Shown here in pieces: positions 8,496 through 16,073 of a DNA stretch of 64,000 nt; positions within the stretch are counted from its first letter, which is position 1; every line of letters begins with the position of its first letter. Both the position numbers and the translations under genes were made by a program. The notes beneath the pieces are model-generated. The model worked only from the letters and a program-made list of their open reading frames with translations. It did no database searches and was not told the DNA's origin. The DNA is from Flavipsychrobacter sp. (GTDB lineage Bacteria > Bacteroidota > Bacteroidia > Chitinophagales > Chitinophagaceae), in NCBI GenBank assembly GCA_041392855.1, contig JAWKLD010000002.1, positions 62,001-126,000 of the forward strand, written 5' to 3'.

Positions 8496-9626
8496 ATGTC
8501 AGGAAGTACAATTGCAAAAGAAGAGAAATTACAGATTGTAAAGTTTGCCCCTAAAGGGAAAGAAAGTTTTATAGATGCTGTAAAGAGAGAAGTGGAAGCA
8601 TATTTCAACGACAGAAATATTGCTAAACATGGCAATCTGAAGATGTACACAAAAACAGTAGCCATGCTGGCTATGTATTTTGTGCCTTATGCTTTGATAA
8701 TTAGCGGTGTTGCTTCTTCTACAAGCATGGTACTTTATTATGCATCTTGGGTGCTAATGGGAATAGGCATAGCAGGCGTTGGTTGCTCAGTAATGCACGA
8801 TTCTAACCATGGTTCTTACTCTCCGTACAAAGGTCTTAACACTTTTATGGGAGCATCGCTTAATATACTAGGGGGCTACGCTCGTAACTGGATCATTCAA
8901 CACAACATATTACACCATACTTATACTAACCTTAAAGGTCTGGATGAAGATATTGAGGCAGGTGACCTGATCAGAATGTCGCCACATAGCAAATGGAGAC
9001 CAATGCACCGTTACCAACACCTATATGCATGGTTGCTATATGGTATCATGAATATATACTGGGTAGTAGCTAAAGACTTCCTGACCATCTTCCGTTATCA
9101 TAAGAATGGTCTATTGCGCAAGCAAAAAATATCTTTGACCAGAGCTATTGTAGAATTAAGCATTTATAAGGTTATCTATTTTGGGTATACGCTGGTACTT
9201 CCGCTTATGCTCTTAGATATAGCTTGGTATCATGTAGTACTGGGTTTTGTGGCTATGCACTTGATGGGTGGTTTTTTACTAGCCGTTATTTTCCAGGTAG
9301 CACACGTAATGGAAGAATCAGAATTCCCAGAGATGCCTGTAGATCGTAAAATGGAAAATAGCTGGGCAATTCATCAGGTGATCAATACTGTTAACTTTGC
9401 ACCACGTAGCCCTTTGGTCACTTGGTTTGTAGGTGGTCTTAACTATCAGATAGAGCATCATTTATTCCCTCAAATATGCCATGTTCACTACCCTGACCTA
9501 TCGGATATAGTAAAGGCTAAAGCAAAGGAATACAATATACCATACTCTGTTCAGCCAACTTTTATGCGTGCTATCATGGAGCATAAAAATATGCTCAAGA
9601 AGCTAGGCACGGGTTATACAGGATAA
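8496..9626 (+). CDS. Acyl lipid/acyl-CoA fatty acid desaturase (front-end type)
   Basis: 376-residue integral membrane di-iron desaturase. The three histidine boxes are present: HDSNH (101-105), HNILHH (136-141) and QIEHH (318-322). The Q in the third box is typical of delta-6/linoleoyl-CoA-like front-end desaturases. There is no fused cytochrome b5 domain, so electrons must come from a separate donor. Hydrophobic pairs lie around residues 54-98 and 226-270. The real regiospecificity cannot be read from sequence. The preceding CAAATGTT repeats and the divergent WYL regulator suggest regulated expression. Confidence 0.88.
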   Translation: MSGSTIAKEEKLQIVKFAPKGKESFIDAVKREVEAYFNDRNIAKHGNLKMYTKTVAMLAMYFVPYALIISGVASSTSMVLYYASWVLMGIGIAGVGCSVMHDSNHGSYSPYKGLNTFMGASLNILGGYARNWIIQHNILHHTYTNLKGLDEDIEAGDLIRMSPHSKWRPMHRYQHLYAWLLYGIMNIYWVVAKDFLTIFRYHKNGLLRKQKISLTRAIVELSIYKVIYFGYTLVLPLMLLDIAWYHVVLGFVAMHLMGGFLLAVIFQVAHVMEESEFPEMPVDRKMENSWAIHQVINTVNFAPRSPLVTWFVGGLNYQIEHHLFPQICHVHYPDLSDIVKAKAKEYNIPYSVQPTFMRAIMEHKNMLKKLGTGYTG

Positions 9627-9783
9627 AATTTCGGCTATAATACACTCTTTCAGTTGTGGTATAAGTCTCTGATTGGCTTATACCTTGCAGTTTCACATGC
9701 AACTATTTCGCTATAAGTATGCCACCTATCGAGGGCAATACAATTGTGACTAAAAATTATGTGAGAAATGCTGCAAAATCTAT

Positions 9784-9813
9784 TTTGAAATGTTGCGAAT
9801 AACCTTATCTTTG
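9784..9813 (+). promoter_or_regulatory. Promoter of the tRNA-Ser/tRNA-Pro unit
   Basis: -33 TTTG at 9784-9787, an 18-nt spacer and -7 TATCTTTG at 9806-9813. This is the most complete Bacteroidota-type promoter in the window, 41 nt before the tRNA-Ser 5' end. Upstream (9658-9684) an 8-bp inverted repeat, GGTATAAG/CTTATACC, is otherwise unexplained. Confidence 0.65.
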
Positions 9814-9854
9814 CAATCCCTTAATTACTGGGGAAAGTTCTTAACAATACCACT

Positions 9855-9943
9855 GGTGAGGTGGGTGAGTGGCCGAAACCATTAGTTTGCTAAACTGACG
9901 TACGCTTAATCGTGTACCGCGGGTTCGAATCCCGCCCTCACCG
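9855..9943 (+). tRNA. tRNA-Ser (anticodon GCT)
   Basis: 89 nt. Acceptor stem GGTGAGG/CCTCACC with discriminator G. Anticodon stem TTAGT/ACTGA encloses loop TTGCTAA (anticodon GCU, reading AGC/AGU). The long variable arm is typical of class II tRNAs, and the T arm contains GGTTCGAATCC. No CCA is encoded. It is followed 44 nt later by tRNA-Pro. Confidence 0.95.
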
Positions 9944-9987
9944 CTCGTTAAAAATCCGGCAGCTGATTTAGTTCAGCTATTAATAAT

Positions 9988-10061
9988 CGGGAAGTAGCGC
10001 AGCCCGGTAGCGCATCTGGTTTGGGACCAGGGGGTCGCAGGTTCGAATCCTGTCTTCCCGA
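9988..10061 (+). tRNA. tRNA-Pro (anticodon TGG)
   Basis: 74 nt. Acceptor CGGGAAG/CTTCCCG with discriminator A. D arm AGCGCAGCCCGGTAGCGC. Anticodon loop TTTGGGA gives UGG, which reads proline codons. The T arm contains GGTTCGAATCC. No CCA is encoded. It is probably cotranscribed with tRNA-Ser and ends at the terminator 12 nt downstream. Confidence 0.95.
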
Positions 10062-10072
10062 CTTACAAAAAC

Positions 10073-10101
10073 AGCCTTGACAATCCGTCAGGGCTTTTTT
10101 G
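10073..10101 (+). terminator. Rho-independent terminator of the tRNA unit
   Basis: AGCCTTGAC (10073-10081) pairs with GTCAGGGCT (10087-10095, one G-T pair) around an AATCC loop, followed by a TTTTTT tract. Confidence 0.85.
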
Positions 10102-10119
10102 TGTCATAAAAGAGATATT

Positions 10120-10425
10120 ATGCATTTAAAAACAAATACAGGCAGACTTAGAGTTGTTGCTCTTTTTGAAGGTATATCATTGTTGGTATTGTTATTTATT
10201 ACTGTACCTATGAAGTATGTATGGGGCAACCCCATTGGCTCTGAGGTAATAGGACCGATACACGGCATTCTATTTATACTTTATGTATTACTGACCTTTA
10301 GCGTAGCGGGAGATCATAGCTGGAAGTTCTTCAAAACAACATGGCTTGTGCTGCTTGCCAGCTTTATACCTTTCGGTACTTTTTATGTAGATAGTAAAAT
10401 ATTGAAGCCAATAGATAAGAAGTAG
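10120..10425 (+). CDS. DUF3817 small integral membrane protein
   Basis: 101 residues from the ATG at 10120; the longer frame begins with TTG inside the tRNA terminator and is rejected. Three hydrophobic segments lie at about residues 9-27, 41-62 and 70-90. GRLRVVALFEGISLLVLL, NPIGSEVIGPIHGILF and FIPFGTFYVD are DUF3817-type blocks. The function of this widespread family is unknown. It starts only 19 nt after the tRNA terminator. Confidence 0.7.
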   Translation: MHLKTNTGRLRVVALFEGISLLVLLFITVPMKYVWGNPIGSEVIGPIHGILFILYVLLTFSVAGDHSWKFFKTTWLVLLASFIPFGTFYVDSKILKPIDKK

Positions 10426-10431
10426 CAATGT

Positions 10432-11262
10432 CTACTTATCCTTTGAAGAAAACATTTTCCTAAACCCTTTATATACTGCTAAGTGTAAAATATTAGCATG
10501 GTTATGCTGTTCGATATGGTCAATATTAACTGTACATTTTTGCGTATCATGGGCTAGCTTTTCTACCAATTCCTTAGCAGTACGTTCCATAACCTCCCCT
10601 TCTTCTCCAACTGCTATATACACCTTCTTTTCGTCCTTAAGCGATTGCGGTTTCCCCTTCAATAAGGACTCATCATCCCACCATAAGCTAGGGCTAACAA
10701 TAATATAATGACTGAACAAGAAAGGACGCTTCAATAATATTTCCGTGGCTAACAGACCGCCTAAAGACTGCCCAATAATAATGCTGGTATCGTTCTGTGA
10801 ATAATGCTCTTTTACAAATGGCTGTAGCTCGTATTCCAAAAAATTCATAAAAGAGACAGAGCCTCCTGTCGTCGGAAAATCTTTTTTATCCTCAATATTT
10901 CTGGTAGGGAAGGTAAAATCTCTTTTTCTATCTACATTCTCTATACCTATTAATATTGCTTGTGGCGCGTAATTGACCCATGGATAGTTGGCAAACTGCA
11001 ACAAGCCTGCTATATGTATAAAATCCTCCTCTGCAGAACCATCTAACAAATAAATTACCGGATAATTGCTTACTCTATCTTCTCTATAGCCATTCGGGAA
11101 GTAGACATTCAGTTTCCTATACTCTTTTAGCTGCTTAGAGTATACTTCTATAGTCTTACCTAATACAAATGGGGACGTTGTTTCAACCTCTAAGCTCCCT
11201 TCTTGTGCTTTACCTAACTGCACCAATAATAACAAGACTACTAAACACTTATACTTTTTCAT
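10432..11262 (-). CDS. Secreted alpha/beta-hydrolase, esterase D-like family
   Basis: 276 residues from the ATG at 11262; the frame to 11280 would start with GTG and add only six residues. Signal peptide 1-20 (ending GKAQ). The esterase fold is shown by YPVIYLLDGSAEEDF, the nucleophile elbow IIGQSLGGLLA with catalytic Ser, and a late QHNHAN segment that may hold the catalytic His. Closest known families are IroE/Fes-like ferric-siderophore esterases and esterase D; the substrate is not determinable. Confidence 0.75.
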   Translation of the reverse strand: MKKYKCLVVLLLLVQLGKAQEGSLEVETTSPFVLGKTIEVYSKQLKEYRKLNVYFPNGYREDRVSNYPVIYLLDGSAEEDFIHIAGLLQFANYPWVNYAPQAILIGIENVDRKRDFTFPTRNIEDKKDFPTTGGSVSFMNFLEYELQPFVKEHYSQNDTSIIIGQSLGGLLATEILLKRPFLFSHYIIVSPSLWWDDESLLKGKPQSLKDEKKVYIAVGEEGEVMERTAKELVEKLAHDTQKCTVNIDHIEQHNHANILHLAVYKGFRKMFSSKDK

Positions 11263-11281
11263 AGCAATAGATAATTTCACG

Positions 11282-11289
11282 CAAAAATA
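11282..11289 (-). promoter_or_regulatory. -7 promoter element for the esterase
   Basis: CAAAAATA on the plus strand is TATTTTTG on the minus strand, 19 nt before the start at 11262. Confidence 0.4.
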
Positions 11290-11311
11290 GTAGACCTACT
11301 TGGCCTCACAA

Positions 11312-11340
11312 AAAAGCCTTGATAATAGATCAAGGCTTTT
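11312..11340 (-). terminator. Terminator of the SDR gene
   Basis: AAAAGCCTTGAT pairs perfectly with ATCAAGGCTTTT around AATAG. The minus-strand side continues into a T run. Confidence 0.8.
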
Positions 11341-11358
11341 AAGAAAAAAATATTTCTA

Positions 11359-12120
11359 TTAATAAGCTGTCCAACCTGAGTCAGCCGTCACAACAGTACC
11401 ATTTACAAAAGAGGCATCTTCAGAAGCTAAGAATAATGCTACTTTGGCCAATTCTTCAGGCTTCCCCATTCTAGGGTTAATAGCCATGCCCGCCATAGAT
11501 CGCTCCATACCAAAAGCATCAGGATTATCAATAGTGGCACCAATATTTGTTTCTACTCCTCCGGGAGCAATAGCATTGCACCTAATGCCTTTAGGTGCGT
11601 ATTGATAACCTACATTCTTGGTAAAACCTACTACTGCATGCTTGGATGCGGTATAAGCAGCTCCCGCTCTTGAGCCATACAAACCTCCTACCGATGCAAT
11701 GTTTACGATAACGCCTTTTTCCTTAGGCAGGAATATAGATAATGCTTTCCTTGTAGTACGCATTACGCTAGTCACATTCACTGTCATTATCTTATCCCAA
11801 TACTCATCAGTAAGCGCTGCCGCAGTTACAAAATTATCCATGATGCCTGCATTGTTCACTAATATATCCAAAGTACCATAGGTAGTCACTGCTGCATCTA
11901 TAAGATTACTAACATCAGCTTCCTTTGCTACATTTGCCTGCACTGCTGTAGCTATTCCTCCATCGTTTTCAATTTCATTTACAACGCGTCGTGCGCCTTC
12001 TATATCTATGTCTGAGACCACGACTTTTGCCCCTTCCTGTGCAAACAATTTTGCTATTGCTTCGCCTATACCAGAAGCTGCACCTGTTACTATAGCTGCT
12101 TTATTTTCTAACTTTTTCAT
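11359..12120 (-). CDS. Short-chain dehydrogenase/reductase (SDR), classical type
   Basis: 253 residues. Rossmann motif TGAASGIGEA (about 12-21), NNAG motif after LDILVNNAG, catalytic Ser around SVGG and YTASK (Tyr/Lys pair), and a late MGKPEELAKVALFLAS block typical of FabG/glucose 1-dehydrogenase-like SDRs. An acidic residue after the second strand (VVSDID) suggests NAD(H) preference. The substrate is unknown. It stands alone between two terminators. Confidence 0.85.
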   Translation of the reverse strand: MKKLENKAAIVTGAASGIGEAIAKLFAQEGAKVVVSDIDIEGARRVVNEIENDGGIATAVQANVAKEADVSNLIDAAVTTYGTLDILVNNAGIMDNFVTAAALTDEYWDKIMTVNVTSVMRTTRKALSIFLPKEKGVIVNIASVGGLYGSRAGAAYTASKHAVVGFTKNVGYQYAPKGIRCNAIAPGGVETNIGATIDNPDAFGMERSMAGMAINPRMGKPEELAKVALFLASEDASFVNGTVVTADSGWTAY

Positions 12121-12210
12121 GTTGCGATATCATTTTAGTGTCTTATCAAATTAGGCATACCCAATATTTTAAAATAGGATATATATCAGGTTTTAAGGTT
12201 TTAACAAATA

Positions 12211-12238
12211 AAAAGCCCTAACTCATGTTAGGGCTTTT
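12211..12238 (-). terminator. Terminator of the YHS lipoprotein gene
   Basis: AAAAGCCCTAAC pairs perfectly with GTTAGGGCTTTT around TCAT, 20 nt beyond the minus-strand stop at 12259. Confidence 0.85.
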
Positions 12239-12258
12239 ATAAATATCATAGATGTTAT

Positions 12259-12588
12259 CTAGTGGTTATGACCTGCATGTTCGTCATGCTCCTCATGTCC
12301 TTCGTGGCCATCATGCTCTTCTTGCTTTTGGTATTTTGCAGGGTTACCTTCAAATGCAGCCTTGCAAGTACTGCTACAAAACCATGTAGTATCTCCATCA
12401 GTAACACTATATTCTTCCCAAGAACTATCATGTGTCATACCACAAACAGGATCTACATTTGCAGCCACAGCAGAAGTTTCCTCTGTTACCGCTTCTTCGG
12501 TTGCAGTTGTTTCATTTTCAGTAGATGCTTCGTTATTACATGATGCAAAAGCTACTAATAGCCCAAATGCTAATATTCTAAATTTCAT
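12259..12588 (-). CDS. YHS-domain lipoprotein with His-rich tail
   Basis: 109 residues. Lipoprotein signal FASC (lipidated Cys17), an acidic Thr/Glu linker, then a YHS domain (about 46-88): DPVCGM, YSVTDGDTTWFCSSTCKAAF and NPAKY. The YHS cysteines are known metal ligands in copper and heavy-metal proteins. The C-terminal 20 residues are almost all His, Glu, Asp and Gly (HDGHEGHEEHDEHAGHNH), an additional metal-binding tail. It is probably an outer-membrane or periplasmic metal sequestration protein; the metal is not known. It has its own promoter and terminator. Confidence 0.75.
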   Translation of the reverse strand: MKFRILAFGLLVAFASCNNEASTENETTATEEAVTEETSAVAANVDPVCGMTHDSSWEEYSVTDGDTTWFCSSTCKAAFEGNPAKYQKQEEHDGHEGHEEHDEHAGHNH

Positions 12589-12604
12589 AAGTATAAATTT
12601 TAGG

Positions 12605-12635
12605 CAAAGTTACAATAACAATGATACTCTTACAA
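12605..12635 (-). promoter_or_regulatory. Promoter of the YHS lipoprotein gene
   Basis: On the minus strand: TTG (12635-12633), a 20-nt spacer, then TAACTTTG (12612-12605), 16 nt before the ATG at 12588. Confidence 0.55.
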
Positions 12636-12661
12636 TTATACCTTAAGCTCCTTACAAATAC

Positions 12662-12690
12662 AAAAGCCTCTGAAAATTCAGAGGCTTTTT
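12662..12690 (-). terminator. Terminator of dnaA
   Basis: AAAAGCCTCTGAA and TTCAGAGGCTTTTT form a perfect stem 20 nt beyond the dnaA stop. Confidence 0.85.
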
Positions 12691-12710
12691 GTAACTATCG
12701 TAATAATATC

Positions 12711-14192
12711 TTAAATACTCGCTAACTGCACTTTTTGCTGTAGCTCTAGTATATTCTCTTTGTATTCGGTATCAGTATCCATTAAGTTTTCCACTGTTTG
12801 ACAAGAGTGTATCACTGTTGTGTGGTCAAACCCGCCAAAGTGTTCTCCGATATTCTTTAAAGAACTCTTAGTGAATTTCTTCGCCAAGTACATAGTGATC
12901 TGTCTTGCTTGTACCACTTCACGCTTACGAGTTTTGACCAATAGCTTATCATAAGGCAAGCTAAAGTATTCGCACACCATTTTTTGAATATTCTCAATAG
13001 TTAGCTCACGTGCCGAAGTCTTCACGAAATTCTTCATCATACGCTTCGCCAACTCCAAGTCTATTTCTTTCTTGTTCAGCGTAGCCTGTGCGAACAATGC
13101 AATCATGGCACCTTCCAACTCTCTTACATTGCTTTGTACATTATAAGCAACATATTTCACCACTTCTTCCGGCATCTCCAAACCTTCACGTCTCATCTTG
13201 ATATCCAAAATACGCTGGCGAGTTTCAAACTCTGGTGGTTGAATATCTGCATTCAAACCCCAACGGAAACGACTCAATAAACGTTCTTGCATTCCTTCCA
13301 AGTCTTTTGGAGGCGTATCACTGGTTAAAATAATCTGCTTACCGCTTTGATGTAGGTGGTTGAAGATGGCAAAGAAAACATCTTGTGTCTTAGTTGCCGG
13401 AACAAACAAATGAATATCGTCAACAATCAAAACATCTATCAATTGGTAGAAGTTGATAAAATCGTTGACCTCATTATTCTTAGAGTGATCTATAAACTGA
13501 TTAATGAACTTCTCTGCACTTACATACAAAACAGTTCTTGTAGGATGCAGTCTTCTTACTTCATTACCTATTGCTTGCACCAAGTGAGTTTTACCCCAAC
13601 CTACACCGCCAAAAACTACTAATGGATTGAATGCGGTTGCGCCTGGTTTCTGGGCAACATGTAAACCTGCCGAACGAGCAACACGATTACAGTCACCTTC
13701 TACATAATTTTCGAAGGTGTAGTTGCTATTCAACTGAGGGTCTATCTGCATACGCTTCAAACCCGGAATAGCATAAGGTGTTTTTATATTATGAGGGTCA
13801 TCCCATTTCAATGGCATATCCACATAGTTGCTATCTTTTGGCGGCATCCTTCTGGTGCTACCTGGCATATTAATAGACGCAGGGTTTTTCTTTGTCTTAT
13901 TCCCTTCCATCAATATGCGATACTCCAAACGACCTTCCTTTCCTAATACTCTCTTTATCGTCTTACCTAACAACTCTACGTAGTGCTCTTCTAACCACTC
14001 ATAAAAAAACTGGCTAGGTACTTGTAACGTAAGTACACTACTATTCAATGCAGCTGCGGTAATAGGCTCGAACCATGTTTGGTATGTTCTCCAATTGACA
14101 TTGTCCTTTATTACACTTAGGCAGCTGTTCCAAACAGCTTCAGCATCTTTTTGTAAGTTATTGTCAGAATCGTTGTAAATGTTGTTATCCAT
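12711..14192 (-). CDS. dnaA: Chromosomal replication initiator DnaA
   Basis: 493 residues from the ATG at 14192; a TTG at 14213 would add seven. Domain I is about residues 10-85 (WRTYQTWFEPI, FFYEWLEEHY), followed by a variable linker. The AAA+ domain has Walker A GGVGWGKTHL and Walker B VLIVDDIHLF. C-terminal domain IV has the DNA-binding signature ARQITMYLAKKFTKSSLKNIGEHFGGFDHTTVIHS. The P-loop has Trp where most DnaA proteins have Leu (GLGKTHL). DnaA opens oriC, but no clear DnaA box cluster is visible in the adjacent intergenic region. Confidence 0.96.
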   Translation of the reverse strand: MDNNIYNDSDNNLQKDAEAVWNSCLSVIKDNVNWRTYQTWFEPITAAALNSSVLTLQVPSQFFYEWLEEHYVELLGKTIKRVLGKEGRLEYRILMEGNKTKKNPASINMPGSTRRMPPKDSNYVDMPLKWDDPHNIKTPYAIPGLKRMQIDPQLNSNYTFENYVEGDCNRVARSAGLHVAQKPGATAFNPLVVFGGVGWGKTHLVQAIGNEVRRLHPTRTVLYVSAEKFINQFIDHSKNNEVNDFINFYQLIDVLIVDDIHLFVPATKTQDVFFAIFNHLHQSGKQIILTSDTPPKDLEGMQERLLSRFRWGLNADIQPPEFETRQRILDIKMRREGLEMPEEVVKYVAYNVQSNVRELEGAMIALFAQATLNKKEIDLELAKRMMKNFVKTSARELTIENIQKMVCEYFSLPYDKLLVKTRKREVVQARQITMYLAKKFTKSSLKNIGEHFGGFDHTTVIHSCQTVENLMDTDTEYKENILELQQKVQLASI

Positions 14193-14730
14193 ATCGGGCA
14201 ACTCAATCTTCAAGTTAAACCATTATTTTAACAATTAGGTAATCGTAGGGTAACAAATTCTTTATCCTAAAAAAGTAACTTCATTTTTTAGGTATTATCA
14301 TTTATTCTACTATACCCTTTTATGCTTGTGTTAGTGCAATACCTTGCCGCACTTTTTTCGAAATTTTGTTTGTTGTACTTTCACTTTAGCAGGAAGACGA
14401 AATTGCTAACAATTGGTTGAAAAAAAAAATCAAAAGCCTATTGTTTATGTGATAACGATTACAGATTGGACAATTATTTTTCGAGCACCTTTACCTGTAT
14501 TTTTTTCGACAAATAAGTCAACCATTGAAAACCAATACATTGCTATCCCCGCAAGCATTTCAAAGACAACAATAGTTAAAAAAAGCAATAATTGCTATTG
14601 ATATATTATTGCCAATTTAACCATATCAATTAGTTTACAAATCCGTTATAACCTAAAGCCATTCCTTCTAAGAACTGCTTCTTAAAATTAGACTATAAAA
14701 AAAGAGAAAACAGGTTTTGTACTATAAAAG

Positions 14731-14742
14731 AACGTTAACGTT
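14731..14742. promoter_or_regulatory. 12-bp palindrome, candidate operator of nhaA
   Basis: AACGTTAACGTT is a perfect palindrome ending 41 nt before the nhaA start and 29 nt before its -7 element, about where an upstream regulator could bind. Function is inferred only from position. Confidence 0.3.
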
Positions 14743-14771
14743 TTAACTCAGAGATGTTGCCAGTTATTGTT

Positions 14772-14779
14772 TATTTTTG
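14772..14779 (+). promoter_or_regulatory. -7 promoter element for nhaA
   Basis: TATTTTTG matches TAnnTTTG and ends 4 nt before the ATG at 14784, implying a leaderless mRNA. Confidence 0.5.
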
Positions 14780-14783
14780 ACGA

Positions 14784-15986
14784 ATGGCAAAGATGTCTTC
14801 TCCGGCTACCTATATAAAGGATAGAATTGTCTCTCCTATCAAGGAGTTTATACACGACAGTAGAGCTGTAGGTATTACACTAATAGCTTGTACTATCATC
14901 TCTTTAATATTAAGCAATAGCCCATGGAGCGAAGAGTATATCGGCTTCTGGAATTCAGAGCTAATACATGCAACATCTCCACGCGTACATTTACCGCATA
15001 GCATCATCCATATTATTAATGATGCTTTGATGGCCGTCTTCTTTTTTCTGGTTGGGTTAGAAATAAAAAGAGAACTCCTCGTAGGAGAGTTAGCCAGTAT
15101 AAAAAAATCGGCGCTACCCGTTATTGGTGCTGTTGGTGGTATGACCATTCCTGCATTGATATTTTTAGCATGGACGTGGGGCAGCCCTCTCAGCAGAGGC
15201 TGGGGTATACCAATGGCTACAGATATCGCTTTCTCTTTAGGTGTCCTATCAATGCTTGGCAAACGAACACCTTTTTCACTTAGGGTTTTCTTAATGGCAC
15301 TGGCCATTATTGACGATCTAGGAGGCATTGTTACCATCGCTATCTTCTATGCTGAGACCATCAACTGGACTTACCTATTCATGGCAGGAGGTTTACTGTT
15401 TGTTCTAAGCCTGCTCAATATCCTTAAGATGAAGCGTTATTATATTTACTTCATCTTCGGAATCTTCTTATGGTATTTCTTCTTCAATTCGGGTGTACAT
15501 GCTACTATAGCTGGGGTACTATTAGCCTTCACTATTCCGCTACACAAAATTGAAGACCTGATCCACTCTCTACACGACCCTGTTAACTTTATAATACTTC
15601 CATTATTTGCCTTAGCCAATACTACTATTGTATTCCCTTCAGACTTTGCCCCTATCTACGCGTCTATAGTTCATTGGGGTGTATTTACAGGATTGGTAGC
15701 GGGCAAGCCGATAGGTATTTTCTTATTTAGCTGGCTGGCTGTTAAGTTCAAAATTGCCGCACTACCTAAAGGGATGAACTGGTACCAACTGATTGGCATG
15801 GGCATGATAGCAGGTATAGGGTTTACCATGTCTATCTTTATGGCTACACTGGCTTACAAACTGCCGGAAATACAAGTGATCGCTAAAGTAGGCATCCTTG
15901 GAGCTTCTCTTGTAGCTGGGCTTACAGGATTCTTGTTTATATACAGATTATGTAAAAACGCTGCCGTTGTTGAAGAAGAGGAATAG
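14784..15986 (+). CDS. nhaA: Na+/H+ antiporter NhaA
   Basis: 400-residue inner-membrane antiporter exchanging internal Na+ (or Li+) for external H+. The family core is intact: DALMAVFFFLVGLEIKRE, PMATDIAFSLGVLSMLG, and the ion-binding double aspartate in ALAIIDDLGGI. It also has HATIAGVLLAF and, near the end, GMIAGIGFTMSIFMATLA. About 11-12 membrane segments are visible. The length is near the family norm. Its own promoter sits directly before the ATG, and a strong shared terminator follows. Confidence 0.95.
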   Translation: MAKMSSPATYIKDRIVSPIKEFIHDSRAVGITLIACTIISLILSNSPWSEEYIGFWNSELIHATSPRVHLPHSIIHIINDALMAVFFFLVGLEIKRELLVGELASIKKSALPVIGAVGGMTIPALIFLAWTWGSPLSRGWGIPMATDIAFSLGVLSMLGKRTPFSLRVFLMALAIIDDLGGIVTIAIFYAETINWTYLFMAGGLLFVLSLLNILKMKRYYIYFIFGIFLWYFFFNSGVHATIAGVLLAFTIPLHKIEDLIHSLHDPVNFIILPLFALANTTIVFPSDFAPIYASIVHWGVFTGLVAGKPIGIFLFSWLAVKFKIAALPKGMNWYQLIGMGMIAGIGFTMSIFMATLAYKLPEIQVIAKVGILGASLVAGLTGFLFIYRLCKNAAVVEEEE

Positions 15987-16020
15987 TCTATCAATACTAC
16001 TTTATAACATCTTCAAATAA

Positions 16021-16048
16021 TAAAAGCCCTGCATATGCGGGGCTTTTA
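16021..16048. terminator. Bidirectional terminator between nhaA and the E2 gene
   Basis: TAAAAGCCCTGCA pairs with TGCGGGGCTTTTA (one T-G pair), with T-rich flanks on both strands, between convergent genes. Confidence 0.85.
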
Positions 16049-16073
16049 TTTATAACAATTTGTGTTTAACTAT

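Larger units (their letters stand above)
14193..14783. other. 591-bp AT-rich dnaA-nhaA intergenic region
   Basis: No supportable gene; a 62-codon plus-strand frame at 14413 has no family features. No TTATCCACA-type DnaA boxes were found by eye. It contains homopolymer A/T tracts, the short palindromic AGCAATAATTGCT near 14584, a perfect 12-bp palindrome at 14731-14742, and the nhaA promoter. Confidence 0.5.

Noticed and set aside
14413..14601. 62-codon plus-strand frame between dnaA and nhaA
   Set aside because: No family motif, promoter or terminator relation, and the composition matches the surrounding noncoding DNA.
14193..14783. oriC next to dnaA
   Set aside because: No TTATCCACA-type DnaA boxes or repeated 13-mers were found; AT-richness and location alone are insufficient.
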